From NCBI RefSeq assembly GCF_001277235.1, contig NZ_CP012266.1, positions 1,116,001 to 1,180,000 on the forward strand: 64,000 nucleotides of DNA, given 5' to 3'. Shown one piece after another: positions 31,482-39,871 of the stretch (positions are counted from its first letter, which is position 1; the number at the start of each line of letters is the position of its first letter). A program made the translations under genes and the position numbers. The notes under the pieces were generated by a model. That model did not search any database. It saw nothing but the letters and a program-made list of their open reading frames with translations, and was not told the origin of the DNA. The DNA comes from Cronobacter dublinensis subsp. dublinensis LMG 23823. GTDB taxonomy: Bacteria; Pseudomonadota; Gammaproteobacteria; Enterobacterales; Enterobacteriaceae.

Positions 31482-32906
31482 TCATACCAGCCCACGCGAT
31501 GTTGTCGCGCGCGTCTCCATAAGCTGCTGCCAGAGCGGCTGCAACCGGCTGAACGCTTCTTCCAGACGTTCGGTCTCCAGCGTAAACGGCATACGCAGAT
31601 AGCGCTCGAATGCGCCATCCACGCCGAACCGGTTGCCCGCGCCAAGATGAATGCCGAGCCCCTCGGCGCTGGCGGCAAAACGCGTCGCGAGCGGGCGTGG
31701 CAGCTCGACCCAGAAGGATAATCCGCCTTCAGGCCGCTGGCTCCGCCACTGCGGAAAATAGCGTTGCATGGCGTCGAGACAGGCGTCGCGACGCGCTTTT
31801 AACGCGGCACGGCGCGGCGGCAGGAAGCGCGGGGAATCTTCCATCAGCGTGGCGACGGCGAGTTGCTCCAGCAGCGGCGAACCGAGATCGAGCGTGTCGC
31901 GCATCTGAACCAGCGAGGCGATAGTGCGCGCGCTGGCGCGTATCCAGCCAAGCCGCAATCCGCCCCAGAAGCTTTTACCCGCCGACCCGAGCGTAATGAC
32001 GTCATGCTCTGCGCCGAACGCGGCAAGCGGCGGCGGCGGGGCGTTTTCATACCAGAGGTCGACCATCGTCTCGTCCACCACCAGCGTTGTGCGGCTGGCG
32101 GCGGCAGCGGCGGCCACGCGCTCGCGCGTCGCGGCATCCATGCAGCAGCCGGTCGGATTGTGGTAATCGGGAATGAGATACGCAAGGCGCGGCGACGTCT
32201 GGGCAAACGTGGCCGCGAGGCCGTCCGGGTCCCACCCTTGCGCTGTCATCGACACCGGCACCGGGCGGCACGACGCGCCGCGAATGGCGGCGATGGCGAG
32301 CGGATAGGTGGGGTTATCGACCACCACCCGGTCGCCGGGGCCGGTCAGCAGCCGCAGCACAAGCGCGAACCCGCTCACCGCGCCGTTGACCAGCATTACC
32401 TGATCGGCGCTGGTGGGCAGGCCGCGAGCGCCGTAGCGGGCGGCGATAATCTCGCGCAGCCGCAGCAGTCCGTGCGGATCGTAGCCCGTATGACTAAGAT
32501 AATCGGGGAGCTGCGCGACCGCGCGCTGGCAGGCTTCCAGCACCTCCGGCCCGGCGCTGAGCGCGGCGGTGGAGAGATCGAGCGCGCCGCCGCTGCCGGT
32601 GAGCGTCGGCACCGAGGCGCTGCCCGCCGGTAGGGCGATAGCGGAGCCCGCGCCGTGGCGGCTTATCAAAAAACCTTCATCACGCAGAAGCCCCAGCGCG
32701 CTGGCGATGGTGGTTCGGCTGACGCCAAGCGCGCCCGCGAGTTCGCGCTCGCCCGGCAGACGGCTGGCGAGCGGCAGCCGCCCGTCGAGGATAACCAGCC
32801 GCAGCGCCTGCGCCAGCTGACGATAAACCGGCAGGCGGGAATGCTCCTGCTGCCAGCGGCCAAGCAGGCGCAGCAGGGAGGCCGAGCCGGTGCGACGCGT
32901 ATTCAT
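31482..32906 (-). CDS. MocR-family GntR/aminotransferase regulator (YczR-like)
   Basis: 474 residues. The N-terminal GntR winged helix (about 20-90: LAQALRLVILDGRLPLASRLPGERELAGALGVSRTTIASALGLL) is fused to a fold-type-I aminotransferase domain with the PLP lysine in GSAGKSFWGGLRLGW and the Asn/Tyr region YLIPDYHNPTG. Such proteins use PLP as effector and do not normally catalyse transamination. It is divergent from a YczE-family membrane gene, the pairing known as yczR-yczE, so that gene is the likely target. pdxR is the other common MocR type, but pdxS/T genes are absent here. Confidence 0.88.
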   Translation of the reverse strand: MNTRRTGSASLLRLLGRWQQEHSRLPVYRQLAQALRLVILDGRLPLASRLPGERELAGALGVSRTTIASALGLLRDEGFLISRHGAGSAIALPAGSASVPTLTGSGGALDLSTAALSAGPEVLEACQRAVAQLPDYLSHTGYDPHGLLRLREIIAARYGARGLPTSADQVMLVNGAVSGFALVLRLLTGPGDRVVVDNPTYPLAIAAIRGASCRPVPVSMTAQGWDPDGLAATFAQTSPRLAYLIPDYHNPTGCCMDAATRERVAAAAAASRTTLVVDETMVDLWYENAPPPPLAAFGAEHDVITLGSAGKSFWGGLRLGWIRASARTIASLVQMRDTLDLGSPLLEQLAVATLMEDSPRFLPPRRAALKARRDACLDAMQRYFPQWRSQRPEGGLSFWVELPRPLATRFAASAEGLGIHLGAGNRFGVDGAFERYLRMPFTLETERLEEAFSRLQPLWQQLMETRATTSRGLV

Positions 32907-32911
32907 AAGCA

Positions 32912-32933
32912 GTCCACTTTGTTGAAACTGGAC
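32912..32933. promoter_or_regulatory. Inverted repeat in the yczR/yczE divergent promoter
   Basis: GTCCA (32912-32916) and TGGAC (32929-32933) lie 12 bp apart immediately upstream of the regulator. Candidate MocR operator; assigned by position only. Confidence 0.35.
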
Positions 32934-32992
32934 CTTAATCTTAGGCCCGCTGGCTTTAAAGTAGTAGCCAATTTACTGGCGAGGATAAAAGT

Positions 32993-33610
32993 ATGTGGCG
33001 TCGTTTACTTCAGCTGTATGTCGGGCTCGCGCTGTATGGCGTGTCGACCGCGATGTTTGTGCGGTCCAATCTCGGCACCGATCCGTGGAACGTGTTTCAC
33101 CTGGGCCTGGCGCGGCTGCTGTCGCTGAATATTGGCGTGGTGATTATCGGCGTTGGCGTACTGGTGCTGCTGCTCTGGGTGCCGCTGCGCCAGAAGCCGG
33201 GGCTTGGCACTATCAGTAATGTCATCATGATAGGTCTTGCGGCGGATGCGGCGCTTGCCGTGCTGCCTGCGCCGTCGTCGCTCGCGGTACGCAGCGTGCT
33301 ACTGGTGGCGGCCGTAGTGGTCAACGCGCTCGCAACGGGCATGTATATCGGCGCGGGCTTCGGCGCGGGCCCGCGCGACGGCCTGATGACCGGCATTAAC
33401 GCTCGCACCGGCTGGTCGGTGCGCAGCGTGCGTACCGCGATTGAAGTGTCGGTGCTGCTGGCGGGCTGGGCGATGGGCGGCACGCTCGGCATCGGCACCG
33501 TGGTGTACGCGCTTACGATCGGGCCGCTTATTCAGCTCTGCCTGCCGTGGTTACAGGTGCGGCGCGTAAAGCCTGCAGCGCCGGGCGTCCCGGCGGTTGA
33601 GAAAGGTTAA
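32993..33610 (+). CDS. YczE/YyaS/YitT-family inner-membrane protein
   Basis: 205 residues with five to six hydrophobic segments and the family features SNLGTDPWNVFHLGLARLL and GAGFGAGPRDGLMTGI. GAGGATAAAAGT precedes ATG. The function of YczE proteins is not established; MocR regulators of the YczR type are commonly divergent from them, as here. Confidence 0.85.
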   Translation: MWRRLLQLYVGLALYGVSTAMFVRSNLGTDPWNVFHLGLARLLSLNIGVVIIGVGVLVLLLWVPLRQKPGLGTISNVIMIGLAADAALAVLPAPSSLAVRSVLLVAAVVVNALATGMYIGAGFGAGPRDGLMTGINARTGWSVRSVRTAIEVSVLLAGWAMGGTLGIGTVVYALTIGPLIQLCLPWLQVRRVKPAAPGVPAVEKG

Positions 33611-33667
33611 GATCGTCTTTTGGCGGCGCTGCGGTATGCTGAACGTTTCCGCTTGCGAGGAACTGCG

Positions 33668-34495
33668 ATGTCAAACATGGAATCACTGCGTGCGCTGCCC
33701 GCTATCCACTGGAGCAGCGAGGCGCTTGCCGCCATGCTGTGCCGCTGTTTTGACGGCTATCTGGTGCCGTTTCAGCTTGACGGCGCGGTCTTCGCACAGC
33801 GCTTCGGCGCAGAGAATGTCTGCCTGAACACGAGCCGCGTCTGGCTTGAGGGCGATAACGTGGTCGCGCTGGCGTTAATGGCCCGGCGCGGCTGGCACAG
33901 CCGCCTGGCCGCGTTCGCCATTCACCCGGCGTGGCGCGGTAAAGGCCTCGGTAAAATGCTGATGATGCAGCTGCTTGACGAGGCGCACGAGCGCGGCGAC
34001 AGCAGCATGACGCTTGAGGTGATTGTCGGCAACGACGCGGGGCAGGGGTTGTATGAGCGGGTGGGGTTTGTCTGCGAAAAAACGCTGGTCGGCTTTCAGG
34101 CCCACAGCCCGGCGACGTTTGTCGATACCCAGGCGCTGACGCCGTGCGATCCGCTTAATGTGGCGCGCCGCATCGCGGCGCAGGCGGATGACCTGCCGTG
34201 GCTGGTCATGCCCGAAACCGCGCAGGCGCTGCCGGGAACCGGGTTTTCGCTGGACGGCCAGGCGTTCGCGATTGTCGCCACCTGCTATGCCCAGCCGCAG
34301 CTGCGCGCGCTGTGGGTAACGCCCGAAGCGCGGCGCGAAGGTCGCGCCCGGCAGCTGTTATCGCTGTTACATGAGCGCTTTCCGGGGCTGATGACGCCAG
34401 TAGCGATCGACCTGCGCCTGGCACCGCTTTTTGAGCAGAGCGGCTTTCGCATTCAGCCTGTGCGCCAGTACGAGATGCGCCACTCCCTTATCTGA
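33668..34495 (+). CDS. GNAT-family N-acetyltransferase
   Basis: 275 residues from MSNMESLRALPA, preceded by GAGGAA. The acetyl-CoA-binding motif A is AFAIHPAWRGKGLGKMLMMQLLDEA (near residues 76-100) followed by NDAGQGLYERVGFV. The C-terminal half repeats a shorter acetyltransferase-like pattern (LRALWVTPEARREGRARQLL), so it is a double-GNAT protein with one full domain. The substrate is unknown. It converges on and overlaps pdeB by 8 bp. Confidence 0.85.
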   Translation: MSNMESLRALPAIHWSSEALAAMLCRCFDGYLVPFQLDGAVFAQRFGAENVCLNTSRVWLEGDNVVALALMARRGWHSRLAAFAIHPAWRGKGLGKMLMMQLLDEAHERGDSSMTLEVIVGNDAGQGLYERVGFVCEKTLVGFQAHSPATFVDTQALTPCDPLNVARRIAAQADDLPWLVMPETAQALPGTGFSLDGQAFAIVATCYAQPQLRALWVTPEARREGRARQLLSLLHERFPGLMTPVAIDLRLAPLFEQSGFRIQPVRQYEMRHSLI

Positions 34496-36044
34496 CGCCG
34501 TGGTCTTTACACCAGGCGATAAAGGCTTCTGCGGGCAGGGCTTTACTGTAGAGCCAGCCCTGCGCGTACTGCACGCCGTGCTCGCGCAGCCACTGGGCCT
34601 GGCTTTCGTTTTCCACGCCTTCGGCCACCATCTCAAGCTTCAGGGTTTTCGCCATTTCGATGATGTGCGGCGTGACGGTTTTGTACTCCAGCGCATCGAC
34701 AAACGATTTGTCGATTTTCAGGATGTCGACGTTCAGATCTTCGAGATAGCTCAGGCTCGAGTAGCCGGTGCCGAAATCATCGATATAAATCGCATGGCCC
34801 GCCGCGCGCAGCCGCTCAATAACCGGGCCGCTTACGCTCGGGTCAGCAAAGCCGCGCTCGGTGATTTCCAGCGCCAGCTGTGACGGCGCAACGCCGTTCT
34901 CAGCCAGCGCCTCGCTGAACATATCGACAAACTGCGGCTCATGCAGGTCGAAGGCCGAAATATTAATCGAGATGTGCTGCTGCGGGTGCGTGCGCAGCCA
35001 GTCGCCGAGATCGTGCAGGACGTTATGCACCAGCTGACGCGTTAGCGGCCCGATAAGCCCGGTCTGTTCGGCGAGAGGAATGAAAATGTCCGGCGTCAGC
35101 ATACTGCCGTCCGGCTGCGGCCAGCGGATCAGCGCCTCGGCGCCGGTGGGTTTACCATCCGCCAGGCGAATAATCGGCTGATAATGCACCACCAGTTCAT
35201 TGTTTTTAATCCCGTCCTGCAAGCGGTAGCGCGGCGACTGTAACCGTCTTAACAGGCGCAGCAGGCAAAACGCTGCGGCAAGGCTGATTAAAATCCCCGC
35301 CGGCAGCCAGATGAGCTGGAGCTTGCGGATTTCCGCCGTCTGGGGCGCCAGTGACGCCCAGGCGACGACCGCCGCCCCGGAGCGCGGCATACGTCGTATC
35401 AGATAAATATTGCCCCGGTACTCGATTTTATCAGCCCCGCTTTCGCGTGCTTTACGCCAGACGGTCATATCAAACGGGGCGCTGCTGGCGAGGATCCGGT
35501 TGCGCTTCAATCCGATTATCGTGGTGTTGATAGGCCAGGCGCTGAACGGGATCAGATCGATAAACGAGCTGGGATCGAGCAGGACGATATGCGAGGCGTG
35601 TCCGACCATGATCATCGGCGTCGGCAGCCCGATATCGTTTTGCGTGCTGAACCAGATGGGGTAGTTGGATTCGTTGACCCACGTCGGCGGCGGCAGAGGT
35701 TTTGAAGTACTGCGGCCCACCAGTGACGAGCAGAGCGGCGTCATTCCCTGCAAATAGACCACTTCCTGAACGTGGCGGAAAACGAATGACGTGCGTCGCA
35801 TCGCCTGCAAATGCGCCTCGCTGCACGGCTCGCCGTGGAAGCGATTGATCTGCGTCAGCGCCGCTTTTGCCTGCTGCATAATGTTGTCGGTGCGGGTCAG
35901 CGTGCGTTCCGTGTAAGCGTTCAGCTCCACCATAAAATGCTCTTCGGCCTGATGGCGGGCGAGCCAGAGACTGAAAGCGACGGGCAGCAAAACGCTGAGT
36001 AACAGCACGGCTGTCACTATCTTTATCAGTCTTGCGATGGTCAC
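34488..36044 (-). CDS. pdeB: PdeB-like cyclic-di-GMP phosphodiesterase (CSS-EAL)
   Basis: 518 residues (E. coli PdeB/YlaB 516). Two transmembrane segments (about 10-28 and 240-262) flank a periplasmic CSS domain with CSEAHL and CSSL cysteines. The cytoplasmic EAL domain has GAEALIRWP, ERGFADP, IYIDDFGTGYSSLSYL and LKIDKSFVDAL, all catalytic signatures, so hydrolysis of c-di-GMP to pGpG is expected. Redox control through the periplasmic disulfide is known for CSS-EAL enzymes. Position between ffs and ylaC matches E. coli ylaB. Confidence 0.93.
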   Translation of the reverse strand: MTIARLIKIVTAVLLLSVLLPVAFSLWLARHQAEEHFMVELNAYTERTLTRTDNIMQQAKAALTQINRFHGEPCSEAHLQAMRRTSFVFRHVQEVVYLQGMTPLCSSLVGRSTSKPLPPPTWVNESNYPIWFSTQNDIGLPTPMIMVGHASHIVLLDPSSFIDLIPFSAWPINTTIIGLKRNRILASSAPFDMTVWRKARESGADKIEYRGNIYLIRRMPRSGAAVVAWASLAPQTAEIRKLQLIWLPAGILISLAAAFCLLRLLRRLQSPRYRLQDGIKNNELVVHYQPIIRLADGKPTGAEALIRWPQPDGSMLTPDIFIPLAEQTGLIGPLTRQLVHNVLHDLGDWLRTHPQQHISINISAFDLHEPQFVDMFSEALAENGVAPSQLALEITERGFADPSVSGPVIERLRAAGHAIYIDDFGTGYSSLSYLEDLNVDILKIDKSFVDALEYKTVTPHIIEMAKTLKLEMVAEGVENESQAQWLREHGVQYAQGWLYSKALPAEAFIAWCKDHGVR

Positions 36045-36170
36045 GATGGTTGCCTGCCAGTAGATGAAGGAATGAGTGCCGGAGTCTCTTTAGCGTAGTG
36101 GGGGATGATCGCTTTTGCGACGGTGCGCTGCATTGATTTTGCTTAGGGTTATGGCAAAAAAAGGAAGGGG

Positions 36171-36193
36171 GGCGCAGCCGCGCAGGCTGCGCC
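36171..36193 (-). terminator. Terminator of the oxygenase-ABC importer operon
   Basis: GGCGCAGCC-GCGCA-GGCTGCGCC stem 14 bp past the permease stop; on the minus strand it is followed by a pyrimidine run ending in seven T. Confidence 0.65.
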
Positions 36194-36206
36194 AAAAAGC
36201 GCAAGG

Positions 36207-36866
36207 TCAGCGGCGATGCGCGAGGCGGCGCACCAGCCGGTCGCCGAGCGTCTGCACGCCCTGCACCAGCACCACCAGAATCACCACCGTCGCGGCCATC
36301 ACTTCATTATTAAAGCGCTGGTAGCCGTAACGGATAGCGAGATCGCCAAGCCCACCACCGCCAATGACGCCCGCCATTGACGAGAAACCTATCAGCATCA
36401 CCACGGTCAGCGTGATGCCCGCCAGCAGCGCGGGCAGCGCCTCCGGTAGTAGGGCTTTACTGATAACGTGCCACGCATTGCCACCCATCGCGATAATCGC
36501 TTCGGCGCGTCCTTTGTCGACTTCATCCAGCGCGTTTTCCACCACGCGGGCGAAGAAGGGAAACGCCCCGATGGTAATCGGCACGACGGCGGCGGTACTG
36601 CCGAGCGTGGTGCCGATAATCACGCGCGTCAGCGGGATCAGCGCAATCAGCAGCACGATAAACGGCAGCGACCGACCGACGTTTATCACGCCGCCCAGCA
36701 GTCCATTGAGCCGGGGCTGCGGGAGTACGCCGTCACGGCGGGTGACAAACAGCACCACGCCGACCGGCAGGCCGATAAGCACCGTAAAGAGCGCCGCCAG
36801 CCCTACCATATAGAGCGTCTCCAGCGTGCCCTGGGCCAGCAGCGGCCAGAGATCGTCAAAACTCAT
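36207..36866 (-). CDS. MetI-like ABC importer permease
   Basis: 219 residues from MSFDDLWPLLAQGTLETLYMVG; the start overlaps the ATPase stop as ATGA. Five membrane helices and the EAA loop (ALDEVDKGRAEAIIAMGGNAWHVISKALLPEALPALLAGI) are typical of MetI. Last gene of a four-gene operon with oxygenase, binding protein and ATPase. It is a MetI paralogue and not in a metNIQ context, so I leave the symbol open; the likely substrate is a methionine- or sulfur-compound-like solute. Confidence 0.88.
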   Translation of the reverse strand: MSFDDLWPLLAQGTLETLYMVGLAALFTVLIGLPVGVVLFVTRRDGVLPQPRLNGLLGGVINVGRSLPFIVLLIALIPLTRVIIGTTLGSTAAVVPITIGAFPFFARVVENALDEVDKGRAEAIIAMGGNAWHVISKALLPEALPALLAGITLTVVMLIGFSSMAGVIGGGGLGDLAIRYGYQRFNNEVMAATVVILVVLVQGVQTLGDRLVRRLAHRR

Positions 36867-37654
36867 GCGACTTCGCACAGTATTCTGCCCTCCACGCCGT
36901 GACGATGTAAAAATGCCTGCCAGGCGGCGTTATCGCGCACCAGCGTCTGGCGCAGCACCGACCACGGCGCGGTCAGAAGATCCGCGAGCCTGCCGCTCTC
37001 CACCAGCCGTCCGTCCTCCAGCAGCGCGGCGTGATCGCAGATGGCTTTCACCACCTCCAGTTCGTGCGTGATAAGCACGATGGTCAGCCCGAGCTGGCGG
37101 TTGATGTCGGCCAGCAGCGCCAGGACAGACGCCGTGGTGTCGGGATCCAGCGCGCTGGTGGCTTCGTCGCACAACAGCACCTGCGGGCGCGCGGCCAGCG
37201 CGCGGGCGATGCCGACGCGCTGTTTTTGCCCGCCGGAAAGCCGCGAGGGAAACGCGTCCGCTTTATCGGCAAGCCCGACCAGCTCCAGCAATTCCGCGAC
37301 ACGCTCGCGGCGCGCAGAGCGGGGCACGCCGGTTATCTCCAGCGGCACCGCTACGTTGTCGGCCACCGTGCGGGCATGCAGCAGGTTAAAGTGCTGAAAC
37401 ACCATCGCGGTGCGCGCACGGTGCTGGCGCAGCGCGCGGTCGTCAAGGCGCGTGATATCCGCGCCATTCATCAGGATGCGGCCCGCCGTGGGCCGCTCCA
37501 GCAGATTCAGGCAGCGCAGCAGCGTACTTTTACCCGCGCCGCTGCGCCCGAGTATCCCGTATACCGCGCCCTGGGGAACCGTGAGCGAGACGTCGTCCAG
37601 CGCCGGGCGGCCCTCTCCGGCGTAAGTTTTGCTCAGCCCTTCCAGCGTTATCAT
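36863..37654 (-). CDS. MetN-like ABC importer ATPase
   Basis: 263 residues. Walker A GRSGAGKSTLLR near residue 35, signature LSGGQKQRVGIARAL near 138, Walker B VLLCDEATSALDP near 158, switch His in LITHELEVV. The C-terminal regulatory (ACT-like) domain of MetN, which senses methionine, is absent: the protein ends soon after the ATPase core, compared with about 340 residues for MetN. The start overlaps the binding-protein stop (ATGA). Confidence 0.9.
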   Translation of the reverse strand: MITLEGLSKTYAGEGRPALDDVSLTVPQGAVYGILGRSGAGKSTLLRCLNLLERPTAGRILMNGADITRLDDRALRQHRARTAMVFQHFNLLHARTVADNVAVPLEITGVPRSARRERVAELLELVGLADKADAFPSRLSGGQKQRVGIARALAARPQVLLCDEATSALDPDTTASVLALLADINRQLGLTIVLITHELEVVKAICDHAALLEDGRLVESGRLADLLTAPWSVLRQTLVRDNAAWQAFLHRHGVEGRILCEVA

Positions 37655-38454
37655 GACTGCGGGACCGCGACCGGGATCACCGAGCCGTTATAGTGCTGGC
37701 GGATGAATTCCGCGACCTGCGGCGACTGCAGATCCTTCGCCAGTTCCTTAATGCGCGGGTCGTTTACCAGATTCGGGTTGGTCACCAGCAGATTGGCGTA
37801 AGGGTTATGGTCGGCGCTCTCAAGGCCGAGAGCGTCTTTAGCTGGCGTCAGCCCGGCTTCCAGCGCATAGTTACCGTTGATCACCGCCAGATCCACATCA
37901 TCCAGCGAGCGCGGGATCTGCGGAGATTCGATTTCAAGGATCTTAAGTTTTTTCGGGTTATCCTGGATATCTTTCGGCGTGGCGAGGCTGCTCGCTGGAT
38001 CGTTAAAGGCCGCTTTGAGCGTGATCAGCCCCTGCTTTTGCAGTAAAAACAGCGCGCGGCTGAGATTGGTGACGTTATTCGGCACCGCGACCGTCGCTCC
38101 CTCCGGCAGCGTTTTGAAATCCTTATATTTGTGCGAATAGATGCCGAGCGGCTCGACGTGTACTGTCGCCGCGACCGCGAACGTTTTGCCGAGCGCTTTT
38201 TCCTGATCCTTCAGATAGGGCAGATGCTGAAAATAGTTGGCGTCGACGTCGCCGTTCGCCAGCAGTTCATTGGCGTTTACGCCGCTCGTCAGCTCCACCA
38301 CGTTCAGATCGAGCTTCGGATCGAGTTTTTTAATGTAGTTAAGGATTTCGGCGTGCGGCACCGGATCGGCGGCGATGCGCAGCGGTTCGGCGGCCTGTAA
38401 GCCCGTTGCTACCAGTAGCGCCAGCCCTGCCAGCGTCAGTGTGGCTTTATTCAT
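37651..38454 (-). CDS. MetQ/NlpA-family periplasmic binding protein
   Basis: 267 residues with a type I signal peptide ending GLQA-AEPLRIA; there is no lipobox Cys, unlike MetQ itself, so the protein should be soluble in the periplasm. VPHAEILNYIKK, GDVDANYFQHLPYL and VAVPNNVTNLSRALFLLQKQGLI are hallmark NlpA-family segments. It supplies the ATPase-permease pair encoded directly downstream. Confidence 0.92.
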   Translation of the reverse strand: MNKATLTLAGLALLVATGLQAAEPLRIAADPVPHAEILNYIKKLDPKLDLNVVELTSGVNANELLANGDVDANYFQHLPYLKDQEKALGKTFAVAATVHVEPLGIYSHKYKDFKTLPEGATVAVPNNVTNLSRALFLLQKQGLITLKAAFNDPASSLATPKDIQDNPKKLKILEIESPQIPRSLDDVDLAVINGNYALEAGLTPAKDALGLESADHNPYANLLVTNPNLVNDPRIKELAKDLQSPQVAEFIRQHYNGSVIPVAVPQS

Positions 38455-38478
38455 GATCTTTTCCTTTGCAAGTGACGG

Positions 38479-39516
38479 TCAGGCAATGAGTTCGTGGCTG
38501 TCGCGCAGCACGTCGCGGTAGTAGCGCTCGGCGACATCAGGATGCGAGCGCAGGCGGCCTTTTAAATAGTTCCAGCCCACATCGCGCAGCAGCGGATTGC
38601 GCGGATCGCTTTGCGGGCCTTGCGCCTCGCGGGCAAGCCCCGGTGGGAGCGGGTAGACCGGCACCACGCCGTCGAGCCGCGCGCCCAGGAAGAACGCGAT
38701 GGAGAGGCGCTCTTTATCGGCGGGCGGCGACACGACGCGATGCACCGTGGCGCGCAGGTAGCCGTTGGTGGCGAGCTCAAGCAGTTCGCCGATGTTGACC
38801 ACAAAGCTGCCGGGCAGCGGGGCGGCGTCAATCCACTCATCGGGCGCCACTTCCACCTGCAGGCCTTGTTGCTGATCCTGCAACAGAAAGCTCAGGAAGC
38901 CGGAATCTTTATGCGCGCCCACGCCCTGAGCGCTTTGCGTATGCTGCTGGCCGGGGTAGCGGATGAGCTTGATATGTTCGTTGGGCTGCTCGCCGTAGAG
39001 CGTGTCGAAGGCGTCGGGCGCGAGATGCAGGGCTTCTGCGAACGCGCGCAGCAGCCGCAGCGCCATCTGCGCCATGTCGCGCTGAAAGCGCAGCAGGGTG
39101 GGTTTAAGCGTCGGCTGGGCCGCGGGCCAGAGATTCGGCCCCTGCAGGCGACGCCACGACGGGGCGTTCGCGGATAGCGTGAGCGCCGGGCGCTCGGCCC
39201 CGATATCAAACTGTTCGCGCCAGTCCGGTTGGCCGCGCGTCAGCTCTGCCGCGGCGCGGTTATAACCCCGAAAGTGCGGCGAATGGATCATCGCGACCCG
39301 CGCTTTTTCCTCTTCCGGCAGGGCGAAGAACCGGCGCGCCTCAGACTGGACATCTTCCAGCAGGCGGGTATCGACGCCGTGATTGACGATATAGAAAAAA
39401 CCGATGTCGCGGGCGGCGTAGCGCAGGTGGTCCAGAAACGCGGCGCGATCGGCCGGGTTTTGGTTAAGCCTGGCGAGGTCCAGTATGGGCAGGGTAGGGG
39501 GTAAAGCTGTGCTCAT
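38479..39516 (-). CDS. Fe(II)/2-oxoglutarate-type (isopenicillin N synthase-like) oxygenase
   Basis: 345 residues from MSTALPPTLPILDLARL; GGAGCG precedes ATG. The N-terminal DIOX_N region (ILDLARLNQ...GFFYIVNHGVD) precedes a jelly-roll core with metal ligands His202 and Asp204 (GAHKDSGF) and His259 (ATVHRVV), and Arg270 in the RLS motif for the co-substrate. First full gene of an operon with a MetNIQ-like importer, suggesting it oxidises the imported compound, perhaps to release sulfur. Its start lies inside the Cys-rich leader ORF (39464-39592). Confidence 0.88.
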   Translation of the reverse strand: MSTALPPTLPILDLARLNQNPADRAAFLDHLRYAARDIGFFYIVNHGVDTRLLEDVQSEARRFFALPEEEKARVAMIHSPHFRGYNRAAAELTRGQPDWREQFDIGAERPALTLSANAPSWRRLQGPNLWPAAQPTLKPTLLRFQRDMAQMALRLLRAFAEALHLAPDAFDTLYGEQPNEHIKLIRYPGQQHTQSAQGVGAHKDSGFLSFLLQDQQQGLQVEVAPDEWIDAAPLPGSFVVNIGELLELATNGYLRATVHRVVSPPADKERLSIAFFLGARLDGVVPVYPLPPGLAREAQGPQSDPRNPLLRDVGWNYLKGRLRSHPDVAERYYRDVLRDSHELIA

Positions 39517-39592
39517 GGGGCGCTCCGTTAGCAAAAGAAAATAACAGTCGGTTATCAGCAAACAGGCAGGCACAACAACAACGCAGACGCAT
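39464..39592 (-). CDS. Cys-rich leader ORF upstream of the oxygenase operon
   Basis: 42 codons, AAGGAG 6 bp before ATG. The peptide begins MRLRCCCACLFADNRLL: four Cys codons (TGT TGT TGT GCC TGC) within five positions. It overlaps the oxygenase start in another frame and stops about 50 bp inside that gene. Codon clustering early in a well-initiated short ORF is the classic design of an attenuating leader that senses scarcity of one charged tRNA, here cysteine. No alternative RNA hairpins were worked out. Translation coupling to the oxygenase is the other reading. Confidence 0.55.
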   Translation of the reverse strand: MRLRCCCACLFADNRLLFSFANGAPHEHSFTPYPAHTGPRQA

Positions 39593-39805
39593 GGGGATCT
39601 CCTTAGGTTGGCTCTATGACGTCACGGTGCCTGAAAAGCGCCTGCGCGCCCAATATCGTTCTTTTCTGATTTATAACGGCGGGGGGTGAAATGGATTTTC
39701 GCGTGGCGCATAAGTAATTATTTCAAAATGTTTCCGGAAAATCGGGATTTGTTTTATCCGTCAATGGGTTAAATTTTTGTTAATTTTTTAACATGTATTC
39801 GACGT

Positions 39806-39832
39806 TCAAGTTTGCCGCTGCGCTGCCGTTGT
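39806..39832 (+). promoter_or_regulatory. Candidate sigma-28 promoter of the chemoreceptor gene
   Basis: TCAA, 15 bp, GCCGTTGT resembles TAAA-N15-GCCGATAA and lies 40 bp before the receptor start. Flagellar control of chemoreceptors through FliA is common. The AT-rich stretch 39661-39800 before it has no gene. Confidence 0.4.
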
Positions 39833-39871
39833 CCTGAGAAATGCCCTCTGATCCTTCTTAGGAAAATAACA

